From positions 1 to 39,395 of the forward strand of contig JBCNVA010000013.1 in assembly GCA_039630445.1 (NCBI GenBank): a stretch of DNA of 39,395 nucleotides. Reading direction: 5' to 3'. This DNA comes from HRBIN15 sp039630445. GTDB lineage: Bacteria; Armatimonadota; Fimbriimonadia; Fimbriimonadales; GBS-DC. Below are positions 1 through 8,834 of this stretch, piece by piece; positions within the stretch are counted from its first letter, which is position 1; each line of letters begins with the position of its first letter. The translations under genes and the position numbers were made by a program. Below the pieces are notes generated by a model. It did no database searches. It had not been told where the DNA came from and saw only the letters and a list, made by a program, of their open reading frames with translations.

Positions 1-275
1 AGGCGTAGGAGACTTGAGGGGAGCTGGCCTTAGTACGAGAGGACCGGGCTGGACCGACCTCTGGTGTACCAGTTGTTCCGCCAGGAGCAGACGCTGGGTA
101 GCCATGTCGGGACGGGATAAGCGCTGAAAGCATCTAAGCGCTAAGCCCACCCCAAGATCAGGTCTCCCATCCGGTCAACGGAGTAAGGCCCCCGGTAGAT
201 GACCGGGTCGATAGGCGGCACGTGTAAGCGCAGCAATGCGTTGAGCCGAGCCGTACTAACTGGCCGAGGGCTTGC
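1..275 (+). rRNA. rrl: 23S ribosomal RNA, 3' end (partial)
   Basis: The 3' part of 23S rRNA, cut by the window start. The conserved sarcin-ricin loop (AGUACGAGAGGACC) lies at about 32-45. The typical 3'-terminal text CCGTACTAACTGGCCGAGGG is at 251-270. The mature 3' end is estimated near 275, because the pairing 5' end is outside the window. A 77-nt spacer without a tRNA separates it from 5S. Confidence 0.97.
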
Positions 276-352
276 CCACTGGACGCACTTCCGAAGTTCT
301 CTTGAACCGCCTACGCCTGCGCCCCGTTGTCAGGGTCGCCCAACACGCTTTT

Positions 353-474
353 CATTCGGGTGCCCATAGCGGAGGGGAAACACCCGTTCCCATCCCGAAC
401 ACGGCCGTTAAGCCCTCCAGCGCCGAAGATACTGCTCTGGCAACGGAGTGGGAAAATAGGTCGGTGCCCGGATG
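353..474 (+). rRNA. rrf: 5S ribosomal RNA
   Basis: About 122 nt with the conserved 5S core (CCCATCCCGAACACGG and the following loop text at about 390-415). The ends are set by helix I: 353-361 pairs with 466-474 over nine positions including G-U pairs. It lies just downstream of 23S and just upstream of a strong terminator, so it is the last gene of the rRNA operon. Confidence 0.96.
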
Positions 475-483
475 AATCACTCT

Positions 484-526
484 AACCCCCTGCAAGCTTC
501 TCACTTGCAGGGGGTTGTGTTTTTTA
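484..526 (+). terminator. Intrinsic terminator of the rRNA operon
   Basis: A perfect 13-bp stem (AACCCCCTGCAAG at 484-496, CTTGCAGGGGGTT at 504-516) with a 7-nt loop is followed by GTGTTTTTT. It sits 9 nt after 5S. Its last three bases are also the stop codon (TAA on the minus strand) of the convergent metalloprotease gene. Confidence 0.95.
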
Positions 527-1219
527 GCGATCTTTCGTCTGCCTATCACACACAATCCGAATCTTTCTTGGCAGATCGCGCGAGGAGGGCAACCCGCGAG
601 TACGCTCCTCCATCGGAAGAACTCGCCCGCCCTCAAATAGCTCGCAATAGACGGTTTTGATCACATTCAGGTCGCGTTGACTGAGCCGCGCCGATACGCC
701 CAAAGTGTAGCGCGGATACATCGCATCCTTCGGGTCGTCGCTGTGCCCCACGATGCCCAGTGCATGTCCAAACTCATGCACGCTCACGCTCTGGATATTG
801 GCAGGCACATCGCCCCGAACACCAATCACAATCTCCACCTTATCGAGTTCGCGCCGCTCGGGGTAATAGGAGCAGTCGGTGCGTCCTGCCGCAGTGGACG
901 GGTCGAACCGCACTCGTACCTGCGCTTCCTGTTCATCGTTCGTCAGCACGAACCGAATCTTCTCGTCGGTCAGGCGCACCCACTGCTGAAAGCCCTCTAT
1001 GGCGAGTTGCTGGCGTTTGGAGGTGTAATGCTCGTCACGAACAAAATAGAGCCGAATGGGAAACTCGCGCCAGCGGATTAGGGCATCCAACTGGGAAATG
1101 TAGTTAGGCACAAAGGAATCCTCCGTGCAGATTTGTATCTGCACTGCACGCAACGAACCCACCCCAGAAGGCAGAAGCGCAATCAGCCATAGGCTCCACA
1201 GCGCCTTTGCTAATCTCAT
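524..1219 (-). CDS. Small exported zinc metalloprotease (matrixin/metzincin-like)
   Basis: A 231-residue protein. I chose the ATG at 1219 because a GGAGG site lies 6-10 nt upstream and the first 21 residues (MRLAKALWSLWLIALLPSGVG) form a signal peptide. The frame is open further upstream without support. The zinc motif HEFGHALGIVGH (H148, E149, H152, H159) is the metzincin HExxHxxGxxH signature, and DAMYP at about 166-170 provides the Met-turn. The family cleaves peptide bonds with a His3-bound zinc and the Glu as general base, so this is probably a periplasmic or secreted protease. No propeptide cysteine switch is obvious. The gene is convergent to the rRNA operon and divergent from lipA. 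The substrate is unknown. Confidence 0.85.
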   Translation of the reverse strand: MRLAKALWSLWLIALLPSGVGSLRAVQIQICTEDSFVPNYISQLDALIRWREFPIRLYFVRDEHYTSKRQQLAIEGFQQWVRLTDEKIRFVLTNDEQEAQVRVRFDPSTAAGRTDCSYYPERRELDKVEIVIGVRGDVPANIQSVSVHEFGHALGIVGHSDDPKDAMYPRYTLGVSARLSQRDLNVIKTVYCELFEGGRVLPMEERTRGLPSSRDLPRKIRIVCDRQTKDR

Positions 1220-1277
1220 GGTGGAAACCTCCTCTTTCGCCGAAGCTTGCTCCACGAGAAGGATACGCGGGAGAAGG

Positions 1278-1283
1278 TATAAT
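1278..1283 (+). promoter_or_regulatory. -10 box for lipA
   Basis: A perfect TATAAT precedes lipA by 21 nt. It implies a leader of about 15 nt that carries only the ribosome site GAGGGAG (1291-1297). I see no good -35 hexamer at 16-18 bp, so confidence is moderate. Confidence 0.5.
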
Positions 1284-1304
1284 TCCTGCAGAGGGAGAAT
1301 GGCG

Positions 1305-2216
1305 ATGGCGAACGATACCATGACCAACCGACGACTGCCCGAATGGCTCACCATCCGCTTGCCCAAGCCCGACAAGATTCAGCAGGTGGAGGCGATGATG
1401 CGCAGCGCACGCCTGCATACCGTTTGCGAGAGCGCACGCTGCCCCAACCTGCCTGAATGCTGGTCCAAAGGCTCCGCAACCTTTATGATTTTAGGGGATG
1501 TGTGCACGCGGGCATGCGGCTTCTGCGCCATTAAAACGGGCAAACCGCTGGAGTTAGACCCCCAGGAACCGCTTCGCCTCGCCCAAGCCGCCAAGCGCAT
1601 GGGGCTCAAGCATATTGTCGTGACTTCTGTGGCGCGGGATGACCTACCCGATGGCGGTGCAGGGCAGTTCGCAGCCACCATTCGCGCCCTGCACGAGACG
1701 ATCCCATATGCCATCGTGGAGGTGCTAACCCCCGATTTCAAGGGCAAAGCGTGGTGCGTGCGGCGCGTGGTGGACGCCCAGCCCGAGATTTTCAACCATA
1801 ATGTGGAGACGGTGCCGCGTCTGCACGCAATCGTGCGTCCCCAGGCACGCTACGAACGATCCCTGCGCGTGCTGGAGATGGTCAAGGAGATGGAGCCGAG
1901 CGTCTACACCAAGTCGGGCATCATGCTGGGACTGGGCGAAACGCGCGAGGAGGTCATCCAGGTGATGCGCGACCTGCGCAGCGTAGGTGTCGACGCACTG
2001 ACCATTGGACAGTACCTGCGCCCGACCGCACGCCACCTGCCCGTGCAAGAGTATCTTCACCCCGATGTGTTCCGTGAGTATCAACAAATTGGCGAAGAGA
2101 TGGGCTTCCTGTTTGTGGCTTCAGGACCCTTTATCCGCAGCTCGTATAACGCCATCGAGTTCTCCCGGCGCGTGATGGCGGAGCGACTGGCAAAAGTCGG
2201 TGCAGTGGAAAGTTAG
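1305..2216 (+). CDS. lipA: Lipoyl synthase
   Basis: Inserts two sulfurs into protein-bound octanoyl groups to make lipoyl cofactors for 2-oxoacid dehydrogenases and the glycine cleavage H protein. It is a radical SAM enzyme of the cytosol. The 303-residue protein has both cluster motifs. The auxiliary [4Fe-4S] site is in CESARCPNLPEC (C41, C46, C52). The radical-SAM CxxxCxxC is in CTRACGFC (C67, C71, C74). The C-terminal family signature GPFIRSSYNA is present. ATG 1305 is 7 nt after GAGGGAG; an ATG at 1299 is in frame but only 1 nt from that site. The 3' end overlaps tamB by 17 nt, so the two are probably co-transcribed. No lipB is visible nearby. Confidence 0.95.
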   Translation: MANDTMTNRRLPEWLTIRLPKPDKIQQVEAMMRSARLHTVCESARCPNLPECWSKGSATFMILGDVCTRACGFCAIKTGKPLELDPQEPLRLAQAAKRMGLKHIVVTSVARDDLPDGGAGQFAATIRALHETIPYAIVEVLTPDFKGKAWCVRRVVDAQPEIFNHNVETVPRLHAIVRPQARYERSLRVLEMVKEMEPSVYTKSGIMLGLGETREEVIQVMRDLRSVGVDALTIGQYLRPTARHLPVQEYLHPDVFREYQQIGEEMGFLFVASGPFIRSSYNAIEFSRRVMAERLAKVGAVES

Positions 2217-5200
2217 AGCTTTTCCATGGTGGCTGGGGCAGTTGCTGCTAATTGTGCTGCCCGCCTGCCTGATGCTGATGGCAGGCATGTTTTATTGGGT
2301 GCGGGTGAGGCTGACGGCGGAGCAGCTGTTGCCCCACGCGCTACGGGCTTATTTGCGCCAGCAAGCCGATCTTGATGTGCAGATAGAGCGCATCCAGCTG
2401 AGCTGGATGCGCGTGCAGGCGTGGAACCTGCATGTGCGCCTGCCCGATGGCACGCCGCTGGGTGAAGCACGCTATCTTGCCCTCGCTTGGCAGGAACGCC
2501 CCTTCAGGCAAATCCAGATCCACCTCGAGCGCCCCCACCTGCTGCTTCTGCGCGATAGGCACGGACGCTGGAACATCGAGCCGTTTCTGAAGCGTCCCCC
2601 ACGCCGCGCGGCAGTGCAAATCCCGCTGGAGCTGCTCAGCACCGAGGGCATCCTGGAGCTCCGCGACGAGTTTGTGCGTCCACAAGTGGTGCGAATAGCC
2701 CGCCTACACCACCTGCAGATTCGCCAGCCAGGCAGTTCGATGGTCATGGCGGCTCAGGGCGAAGTGTCGGGCGCGGGGCAGGTACAACTCCATGCGCTTT
2801 CGGATGGCGAGCGCTGGCGGCTGAACCTTGCCGTGCAACGCCTGCGTTGGACAACGGTTGCTCCCTATCTCTCGGAGCGCGTCGCGAGTGGCGAGTGGCG
2901 AATCGCGAATAGTGAATGGCACCTCGCCCAGGGCGAAAGCGCCCTGCAACTGGATCTGTTCTATGCACCGCATCAGCCCCTGCGCATAGCAGGCACGGCT
3001 CAAGGCGTGTTGCGCGGGCTGCGCTATCGGCAAGCGCACCTGCCCTGGCGTATCATTCACTTCAAAACCCAGTTCACCGAGTCGCTTCTGGACATCCGCT
3101 TGCATACACCTGATGGGCGGTTGCAGGCATCAGGCGCGATCACGCGCGCAGGCAAAGGTGAAGGGCTTCATTATGCGCTCACCTTGCAAGCAAGTGGAAA
3201 TGATGCAAGCAGAATCGAGCAGCTTGCCCTTGCCAATCGCCCTGCTTCCACAAGGCGGGAAAGGGAGATAAGAGTGGCAGGCAACTATGCCCTCCAGATT
3301 CAGGCAGCGGGGCGCTGGACACCACGCCAAGGCTGGCGAAATCTCGTGGCTCAAGCAAGCGTGGCAGGGCATCTCCAGCTGGCACAACTACACACACCAG
3401 AGGGAGTTCTGCGCCAGCTGAACTTGCCTTTTTTGCTGATAAAAGGGCAGCTGCTCCTTCGTGATGCGCAGGCAGATTTCGCGGGTGGTGCGCTTCGAAT
3501 GAACGCTGCGGTCAATCTGCGCGAGGATACGCCCCACTTCTTGCTGACTGCCCATGCCCGCGATGTGCGACTGGAGCGAATCCCAAGCCTGCGCGAGCAG
3601 CAGCTGAGTGGCTCGGTTGACCTGCAGCTGCTGGGTGACGGCACCTTCCAGAAGCCTCGTCTGACCGCCAACTTGCTCAGCGACGAACTGCTCTATAACG
3701 GCTCGCGGCTGGGTGCGCTGCGTGCCCGCCTGATTTACCAACAGGACACGCTTCACATCCCTGTCGCCTTGCTGCACGGAGCGCTCGGCTCGGTGCAGGT
3801 AGCAGGCTCCCTTCAATCGCCTCTTACCAAGCGCTCCTCGCCGCTCGCCGTTCGCTTCAGTGCGGATGAGTTAGACCTGAACCGCTTGGCAAGCGTGCTG
3901 GGCTATCAGGAGGGGATTCTGGGCTACTGGGAGCAGGAGGCAGGGCGCAACAGGGCACTGCGACTGGATGGCATCGCCTACCTGCGGGGCGAACTGAGCG
4001 GCACGCTGGAAAAACCGCTGCTGCGGGCTTACGCGAATGTGTTCAACGGGCGATTGGGCGATATCGGTGTGGAGCTATTCGCGATGCAGGCGGTGTTTCA
4101 GGAGGGACGCCTCCTCCTGCCCGAACTTACTCTCTATCGGCGCTCGGCAGTCGCTCACGCCAGCGGCGAGATCGAGCTGGGCGAGCCAACGCCTCACGCT
4201 GAGAGAGGGGATAAGAGACGGGAGATTCGATTTAGACTACAGGGCAACCTTAGCGATTTTGACTTAGCGACTGTGGCAGAATGGAGCGAGTCGCCCATTA
4301 AGCTCGCGGGGCTGGCGAATCTCTCCTTTACAGCGGACGGTACGCCTAACCAGTTCGAAATAACAGGGGAGCTAACCACCAACAAAGCGCTACTGGACAG
4401 ACTGACGGTGGACAGCACCTCATCCCAGTTCCACCTGAGGCGCAGCGAGGACACAACCGAGCTGCTTTTTGATTCGGCGCAGGTGCAGCTGCGTGAAGGC
4501 ACGGTACTCGGACAGGCGCGGTTGACCCTGAGTGGGGAAGGCACTCACCTGCACGCCCAGTGGAACGCTCGCGCGGTGCCGCTGCAGGTCTTGGCTCCTT
4601 ATTTGCCTGCCGACTATCGCCTGCAGGGTGTGCTGGATGCTGAAGGGCAGGTGCAGGGACCGCTGGATGCTCTCCAAGCGGAGGCGAAGTGGCAGCTGGC
4701 GCAGTTGAACCTGAACGAGGTCGCGCTGGGGAATGCCGCAGGCACAGCCCAGTGGACGCCTGAACCCCCATCCTCGGCAGGGGTTGAAAAACGAGGTCAA
4801 CAAATCTCACTGGCTGGCAGGCTCACCCTGCAGGCACAGCTGGATGCGCCCGAAGGCAGTATACAGATCGACTCACTGCAGTACGCGCCCGAAAGCGGTG
4901 CGATAGAGGCAGCGGGCACAGTGGAGGGTGTGCCACTTGCCTGGGTGCGTCAGCTGGCGCTGGCACTCCCGTTGGAACTACCGCCCGACGTGGGTGAGCG
5001 TACCGCGACTCTGGATGGGACGCTGACCACTAACTGGCAACTCGCAGGCACGACGGCGCAGCCTCAGGTCACCTTCGAAGGACGCGCGGTGCGACTCGCA
5101 TGGAATGGGCAGAATCTGGGTGAGCTGCAGGCGCAGGGCAACTGGAGTAAGGAGCAGCTTGGATTTCAGATAGACTGGCAGGCTGAATCCACACGCCTGC

Positions 5201-6966
5201 AGGCTCGCGGCACCTTGCAAAGCGACACCTTGAACGCTGAGATGGAACTGAGCCGCTTCCCGCTGGAGTGGATCCAGCTCTGGGAGCCGAGCCTGCCACC
5301 CCTCAAGGGCAATCTTGACCTCACCCTGCTGGCGATGGGCAACCCCGATCAGCCTGAACTCACCCTGAGCGCGACTGTGCAGAACCTGGCGCTGCCAATG
5401 CCCGCAAGCCAGGCGGAGCTGTCCAGCGGGGCGGACACCCCCGACCAGAAGGGGACAGAGTTTGTTATCGATCAGCTGCTGTTCAGCCGTGTCGATGTGC
5501 GTGAAGGGGCTATTTCCACCGAGGATGCCCTGATTCAGGTGCGGGGCTACCATGCTCGCCTGTCGGGGCAGCTCCCGTTCCGCTGGTCGCCTATTAGCAT
5601 CCCGCGGGACGAGCCGCTTTCGGTCCAGATTGCCCTGCGCGACCAGCCTTTGCGCCTGTTCGAGCTGTTCCTACCCATCGATGCCGAGCGTACGCAGGGC
5701 ACGCTGAACGCCCAGCTCACTGTGGGTGGCACACTGAACGAGCTGCAGCCGCGCGGCGAACTGCAGATTACGAACGGCAGCCTCGCCTTTGAACAGATCA
5801 GTACCTATTTGCAGGAGCTGGGGCTGCAGGTGGCGTTTGATGGGCAGCGGGCGCGAATTCTGCAGGCGCAAGCACGCGCCTCGGCGGGCGGTCGGCTCAC
5901 CGTTACAGGTGAGGTCGATGTGGCGCGTGAGGAGCCAGTGCTCGCACTCACTGGCACGCTGGAACGGTTCACGATTAACGAGCCGCGCCTACCGATCGGC
6001 GGTAGCGCGCTCGGACGGGCAAGTGGCGAGTTCGCCCTGCAGGGCACACTCAAAAAGCCGCAGCTGACCGCCCGCTTGCAGGTGCGTGAGGGCTTCCTGA
6101 GCCTGCCCGCCGAGATGAAAACCACACCAAGCGGCTTTGTCCCCCCGCTGAATCCTGAACTGGATGTGCAGGTGCAGCTCGCGCGCGGGTTCGTCTTGCG
6201 CAACCCGAATCTGGACGCCCGAATGGAAGGTGCGTTGCAGATAACTGGCTCACTGCGTGAGCTGCGCGCCAGCGGCACCTTCAGCCTGCAGGGCGGCGCA
6301 CTCAACCTGCCAACTGCCCGCCTGCGCCTTGAACCTGAAAGCCTGATCCTGCTTACCTACCCCTACGCTACGCTTACAGGTGAAACGATTGCCCGCCTTG
6401 AGCTGAATGTACGCGCCACCACAACGGTCGTTGCGCTCGACTACACAGGCGATCCCCAGCGCTATCGGGTGGAGCTGGATATTCGCGGACCGCTGGACGA
6501 CCCAGAGCGATTCCAGATGGTGGCGCGTTCGGATCCGCCTGGGCTTTCCGAACAGCGTATCCTGAGCTTGCTGGGGCGGGGCAGCGTGTTGGAAGCGCTC
6601 GCGCGGGGCGGCGACCCCGTGCAGATATTCCGCCAGCAACTGAGCGAGATGGTCACAGGGCAGGTGCTGCCGGGGCTTTTCGCGCCTATTGAGGCAGACA
6701 TTGCCGAAGCACTGGGCTTGGAGCAGTTCAGACTGGATTATACCGGCGTCGCCCCTGCCAGCATCTATCTGGTCAAGGAGCTGTTCGACAACTTCGGCAT
6801 GAGCTATCGGCGCAGCCTTGCGACAGCGAACCCGCCCTATGAGGTGCGCTTCTTTTATCGGCTACCCTTCCGCAACCGCTTCCTGCAGCGGCTCAAACTG
6901 GGCTGGGGCTTCGATAACACCCAGCGCCAGTTCTTGTTTATTGAGGGGAGCTTGCTATTCAGGTAG
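2200..6966 (+). CDS. tamB: TamB-like translocation/assembly or lipid-transfer protein
   Basis: A very large (1588 residues) inner-membrane-anchored protein. Residues about 10-33 form one membrane segment. The rest is a long series of beta-rich repeats of the AsmA/TamB type (GxL..x.AxGxL, repeated GTL/GxLQ units). The last about 330 residues match the TamB C-terminal domain (DUF490), including LSEQRILSLLGRG and the closing beta strands. The family bridges inner and outer membrane and is linked to outer-membrane protein assembly and phospholipid transport. It is longer than E. coli TamB (about 1260 residues). The start is GTG inside the lipA 3' end; no strong ribosome site is visible, which suggests translational coupling. 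It ends 4 nt from the convergent atpC stop. Codons 229-240 contain a 7-bp tandem repeat (see findings). Confidence 0.85.
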   Translation: MQWKVRAFPWWLGQLLLIVLPACLMLMAGMFYWVRVRLTAEQLLPHALRAYLRQQADLDVQIERIQLSWMRVQAWNLHVRLPDGTPLGEARYLALAWQERPFRQIQIHLERPHLLLLRDRHGRWNIEPFLKRPPRRAAVQIPLELLSTEGILELRDEFVRPQVVRIARLHHLQIRQPGSSMVMAAQGEVSGAGQVQLHALSDGERWRLNLAVQRLRWTTVAPYLSERVASGEWRIANSEWHLAQGESALQLDLFYAPHQPLRIAGTAQGVLRGLRYRQAHLPWRIIHFKTQFTESLLDIRLHTPDGRLQASGAITRAGKGEGLHYALTLQASGNDASRIEQLALANRPASTRREREIRVAGNYALQIQAAGRWTPRQGWRNLVAQASVAGHLQLAQLHTPEGVLRQLNLPFLLIKGQLLLRDAQADFAGGALRMNAAVNLREDTPHFLLTAHARDVRLERIPSLREQQLSGSVDLQLLGDGTFQKPRLTANLLSDELLYNGSRLGALRARLIYQQDTLHIPVALLHGALGSVQVAGSLQSPLTKRSSPLAVRFSADELDLNRLASVLGYQEGILGYWEQEAGRNRALRLDGIAYLRGELSGTLEKPLLRAYANVFNGRLGDIGVELFAMQAVFQEGRLLLPELTLYRRSAVAHASGEIELGEPTPHAERGDKRREIRFRLQGNLSDFDLATVAEWSESPIKLAGLANLSFTADGTPNQFEITGELTTNKALLDRLTVDSTSSQFHLRRSEDTTELLFDSAQVQLREGTVLGQARLTLSGEGTHLHAQWNARAVPLQVLAPYLPADYRLQGVLDAEGQVQGPLDALQAEAKWQLAQLNLNEVALGNAAGTAQWTPEPPSSAGVEKRGQQISLAGRLTLQAQLDAPEGSIQIDSLQYAPESGAIEAAGTVEGVPLAWVRQLALALPLELPPDVGERTATLDGTLTTNWQLAGTTAQPQVTFEGRAVRLAWNGQNLGELQAQGNWSKEQLGFQIDWQAESTRLQARGTLQSDTLNAEMELSRFPLEWIQLWEPSLPPLKGNLDLTLLAMGNPDQPELTLSATVQNLALPMPASQAELSSGADTPDQKGTEFVIDQLLFSRVDVREGAISTEDALIQVRGYHARLSGQLPFRWSPISIPRDEPLSVQIALRDQPLRLFELFLPIDAERTQGTLNAQLTVGGTLNELQPRGELQITNGSLAFEQISTYLQELGLQVAFDGQRARILQAQARASAGGRLTVTGEVDVAREEPVLALTGTLERFTINEPRLPIGGSALGRASGEFALQGTLKKPQLTARLQVREGFLSLPAEMKTTPSGFVPPLNPELDVQVQLARGFVLRNPNLDARMEGALQITGSLRELRASGTFSLQGGALNLPTARLRLEPESLILLTYPYATLTGETIARLELNVRATTTVVALDYTGDPQRYRVELDIRGPLDDPERFQMVARSDPPGLSEQRILSLLGRGSVLEALARGGDPVQIFRQQLSEMVTGQVLPGLFAPIEADIAEALGLEQFRLDYTGVAPASIYLVKELFDNFGMSYRRSLATANPPYEVRFFYRLPFRNRFLQRLKLGWGFDNTQRQFLFIEGSLLFR
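2884..2918 (+). repeat. Five degenerate 7-bp tandem units inside tamB
   Basis: Units GCGAGTG, GCGAGTG, GCGAATC, GCGAATA and GTGAATG follow without gaps. They encode ASGEWRIANSEW in the tamB frame. A related array lies between the MCE gene and rplI at 32165-32220 (on the minus strand). Confidence 0.7.
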
Positions 6967-6970
6967 CTGC

Positions 6971-7378
6971 CTACACCTGCTCGCCGAGCGCGCGCAGGCG
7001 AGCTTTGGCGCGTTCGAGGGCGAGTCGGGCTTCTACCAGTTCCTCCTCCGAAAGGGGTTGCTGCAGGATTTCGAGCGCGCGGCGCAGGGCGACTCGTGCC
7101 CGATCGGGGTCGATCTCGTCTGCCAGCTCAGCGGCATCGGCGCACACAATCGTGCGGTCTGGCAGCACCTCCGCGAAGCCGCCCAGCACGGTGAATCGGC
7201 GCGTGACACCATCGGCGCGGCGATACTCCCCAACACCGTAGGTCAGCTCCGCCACCATCGGGGCATGCCCCGCCAGCACGCCAAAATACCCTTCGCTGCC
7301 GGGCAGGCGCACATGCACCACGCGCTCCTCCAACACCACCCGCTCTGGACTGACGATCGAAAGCAGGAACTCACGCAT
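6971..7378 (-). CDS. atpC: F1Fo ATP synthase subunit epsilon
   Basis: Subunit of the F1 central stalk that couples rotation and inhibits ATP hydrolysis. The 135-residue protein has the N-terminal beta sandwich (LLSIVSPERVVLEERV, GYFGVLAGHAPMV) and the C-terminal helical hairpin (about 90-133) expected for the family. The ATG directly follows the atpD stop codon (7379), so the two are in one operon. It is convergent with tamB, with only 4 nt between the stop codons and no room for a separate terminator. Confidence 0.95.
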   Translation of the reverse strand: MREFLLSIVSPERVVLEERVVHVRLPGSEGYFGVLAGHAPMVAELTYGVGEYRRADGVTRRFTVLGGFAEVLPDRTIVCADAAELADEIDPDRARVALRRALEILQQPLSEEELVEARLALERAKARLRALGEQV

Positions 7379-8782
7379 TTAGGCTGCCCCCAACTGCTTC
7401 GCTTTTTCAAACACATCCTCGATGGAGCCGCACATGTAGAACGCCTGCTCTGGGTAGTCGTCCATCTCGCCCTCGACAATCATCTTGAAGCTGCGCACAG
7501 TATCTTCGATGCGCACATAGCGACCGGGGTTGCCCGTGAACTGCTCTGCGAGGAAGAAAGGCTGCGACAGGAACCGTTCGATCTTGCGGGCACGCGCCAC
7601 GATAAGCTTGTCCTCATCGGACAGCTCATCCACGCCCAGAATGGCGATAATATCTTGCAGGTCGCGATAGCGCTGTAGAATCTGCTGCACGCTGCGGGCG
7701 ACCTGATAATGCTCCTCGCCCACGATGGCGGGGTCGAGGTTCTTGGAAGTGGACGCCAGCGGGTCGACAGCGGGGTAGATGCCTTTTTCGGCGATGCGTC
7801 GCTCCAGATAGACATAGGCATCGAGGTGGGCGAAGGTGGTCGCAGGTGCAGGGTCCGTTGGGTCATCCGCAGGCACATAGATCGCCTGCACCGAGGTGAT
7901 GGAGCCGCGCTTGGTGGAGGTGATGCGCTCCTGCAGTTCGCCCATCTCAGTTGCCAGAGTCGGCTGATACCCAACCGCAGAGGGCATGCGCCCCAGCAGG
8001 GCAGACACCTCCGCCCCTGCCTGCACGAAGCGAAAGATGTTATCGATAAAGAGCAGCACATCCTGCCCTTCCTCATCACGGAAATATTCTGCCATCGTGA
8101 GGGCGGTCAAGCCGACGCGCAGGCGCGCCCCAGGTGGCTCGTTCATCTGCCCAAACACCAGCACGGTCTGATTAATCACGCCCGTCTGCATCATCTGCAG
8201 GTAGAGGTCGTTGCCCTCGCGCGTGCGCTCGCCCACACCGGCAAACACCGACACGCCCTGATGCTCAGTGGCAATATTGCGGATGAGTTCCTGAATCAGC
8301 ACTGTTTTGCCGAGTCCTGCGCCACCGAACATGCCGATCTTGCCGCCCTTGTTGAAGGGGCAGAGCAGGTCAATAACCTTCAACCCCGTCTCCAGAATCT
8401 CGGTGCGCACATTTTGCTCCTCAAGGGCGGGCGCAGGCTTGTGAATGGGCGCAAAGCGGTCGGCATTCACAGGCCCCTTCTCATCGATGGGTTCACCCAG
8501 CAGGTTGAACAGCCGTCCGAGCGTGGCACGCCCAATCGGCACGGTGATAGGCGCCCCCGTATCGATGGCTTGCATGCCGCGCACTAATCCATCCGTAGAG
8601 GAGAGGGCGATAGTGCGCACGGTGTCGTCGCCCAGATGCTGTGCCACCTCGCAAGTCAGATCGATACCACGCGATTCGTCCTTGATTTTGACGGCATTAT
8701 AGATAGCGGGCAGCTGCCCTTCGGGAAAACGCACATCCACCACAGGTCCCATAACCTGAACAACCCTTCCGATGTTTGCCAT
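7379..8782 (-). CDS. atpD: F1Fo ATP synthase subunit beta
   Basis: Catalytic subunit of F1, 467 residues, the normal length. The Walker A motif reads GGAGLGKT and Walker B is in VLLFIDNIFR. The GERTREGNDL and ALLGRMPSAVGYQPTL blocks are intact. ATG 8782 has GGAGG 6-10 nt upstream, and the protein starts with the usual beta N-terminus (MANIGRVVQVMGPVVDVRF). The frame is open far upstream, but that part has no family similarity. Only atpD-atpC are here; alpha, gamma, delta and the Fo genes are not in the window. The 52-bp gap to tsf shows no terminator, so atpDC may be read from the rpsB promoter. Confidence 0.97.
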   Translation of the reverse strand: MANIGRVVQVMGPVVDVRFPEGQLPAIYNAVKIKDESRGIDLTCEVAQHLGDDTVRTIALSSTDGLVRGMQAIDTGAPITVPIGRATLGRLFNLLGEPIDEKGPVNADRFAPIHKPAPALEEQNVRTEILETGLKVIDLLCPFNKGGKIGMFGGAGLGKTVLIQELIRNIATEHQGVSVFAGVGERTREGNDLYLQMMQTGVINQTVLVFGQMNEPPGARLRVGLTALTMAEYFRDEEGQDVLLFIDNIFRFVQAGAEVSALLGRMPSAVGYQPTLATEMGELQERITSTKRGSITSVQAIYVPADDPTDPAPATTFAHLDAYVYLERRIAEKGIYPAVDPLASTSKNLDPAIVGEEHYQVARSVQQILQRYRDLQDIIAILGVDELSDEDKLIVARARKIERFLSQPFFLAEQFTGNPGRYVRIEDTVRSFKMIVEGEMDDYPEQAFYMCGSIEDVFEKAKQLGAA

Positions 8783-8834
8783 CACTAACCTCCTTCCGTT
8801 CGGGTGATTATGTCGATGCAGCGCTTTTTTCAGA

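Noticed and set aside
276..352. tRNA gene in the 23S-5S spacer
   Set aside because: The 77-nt spacer lacks the tRNA T-loop GTTCRA pattern and an acceptor stem.
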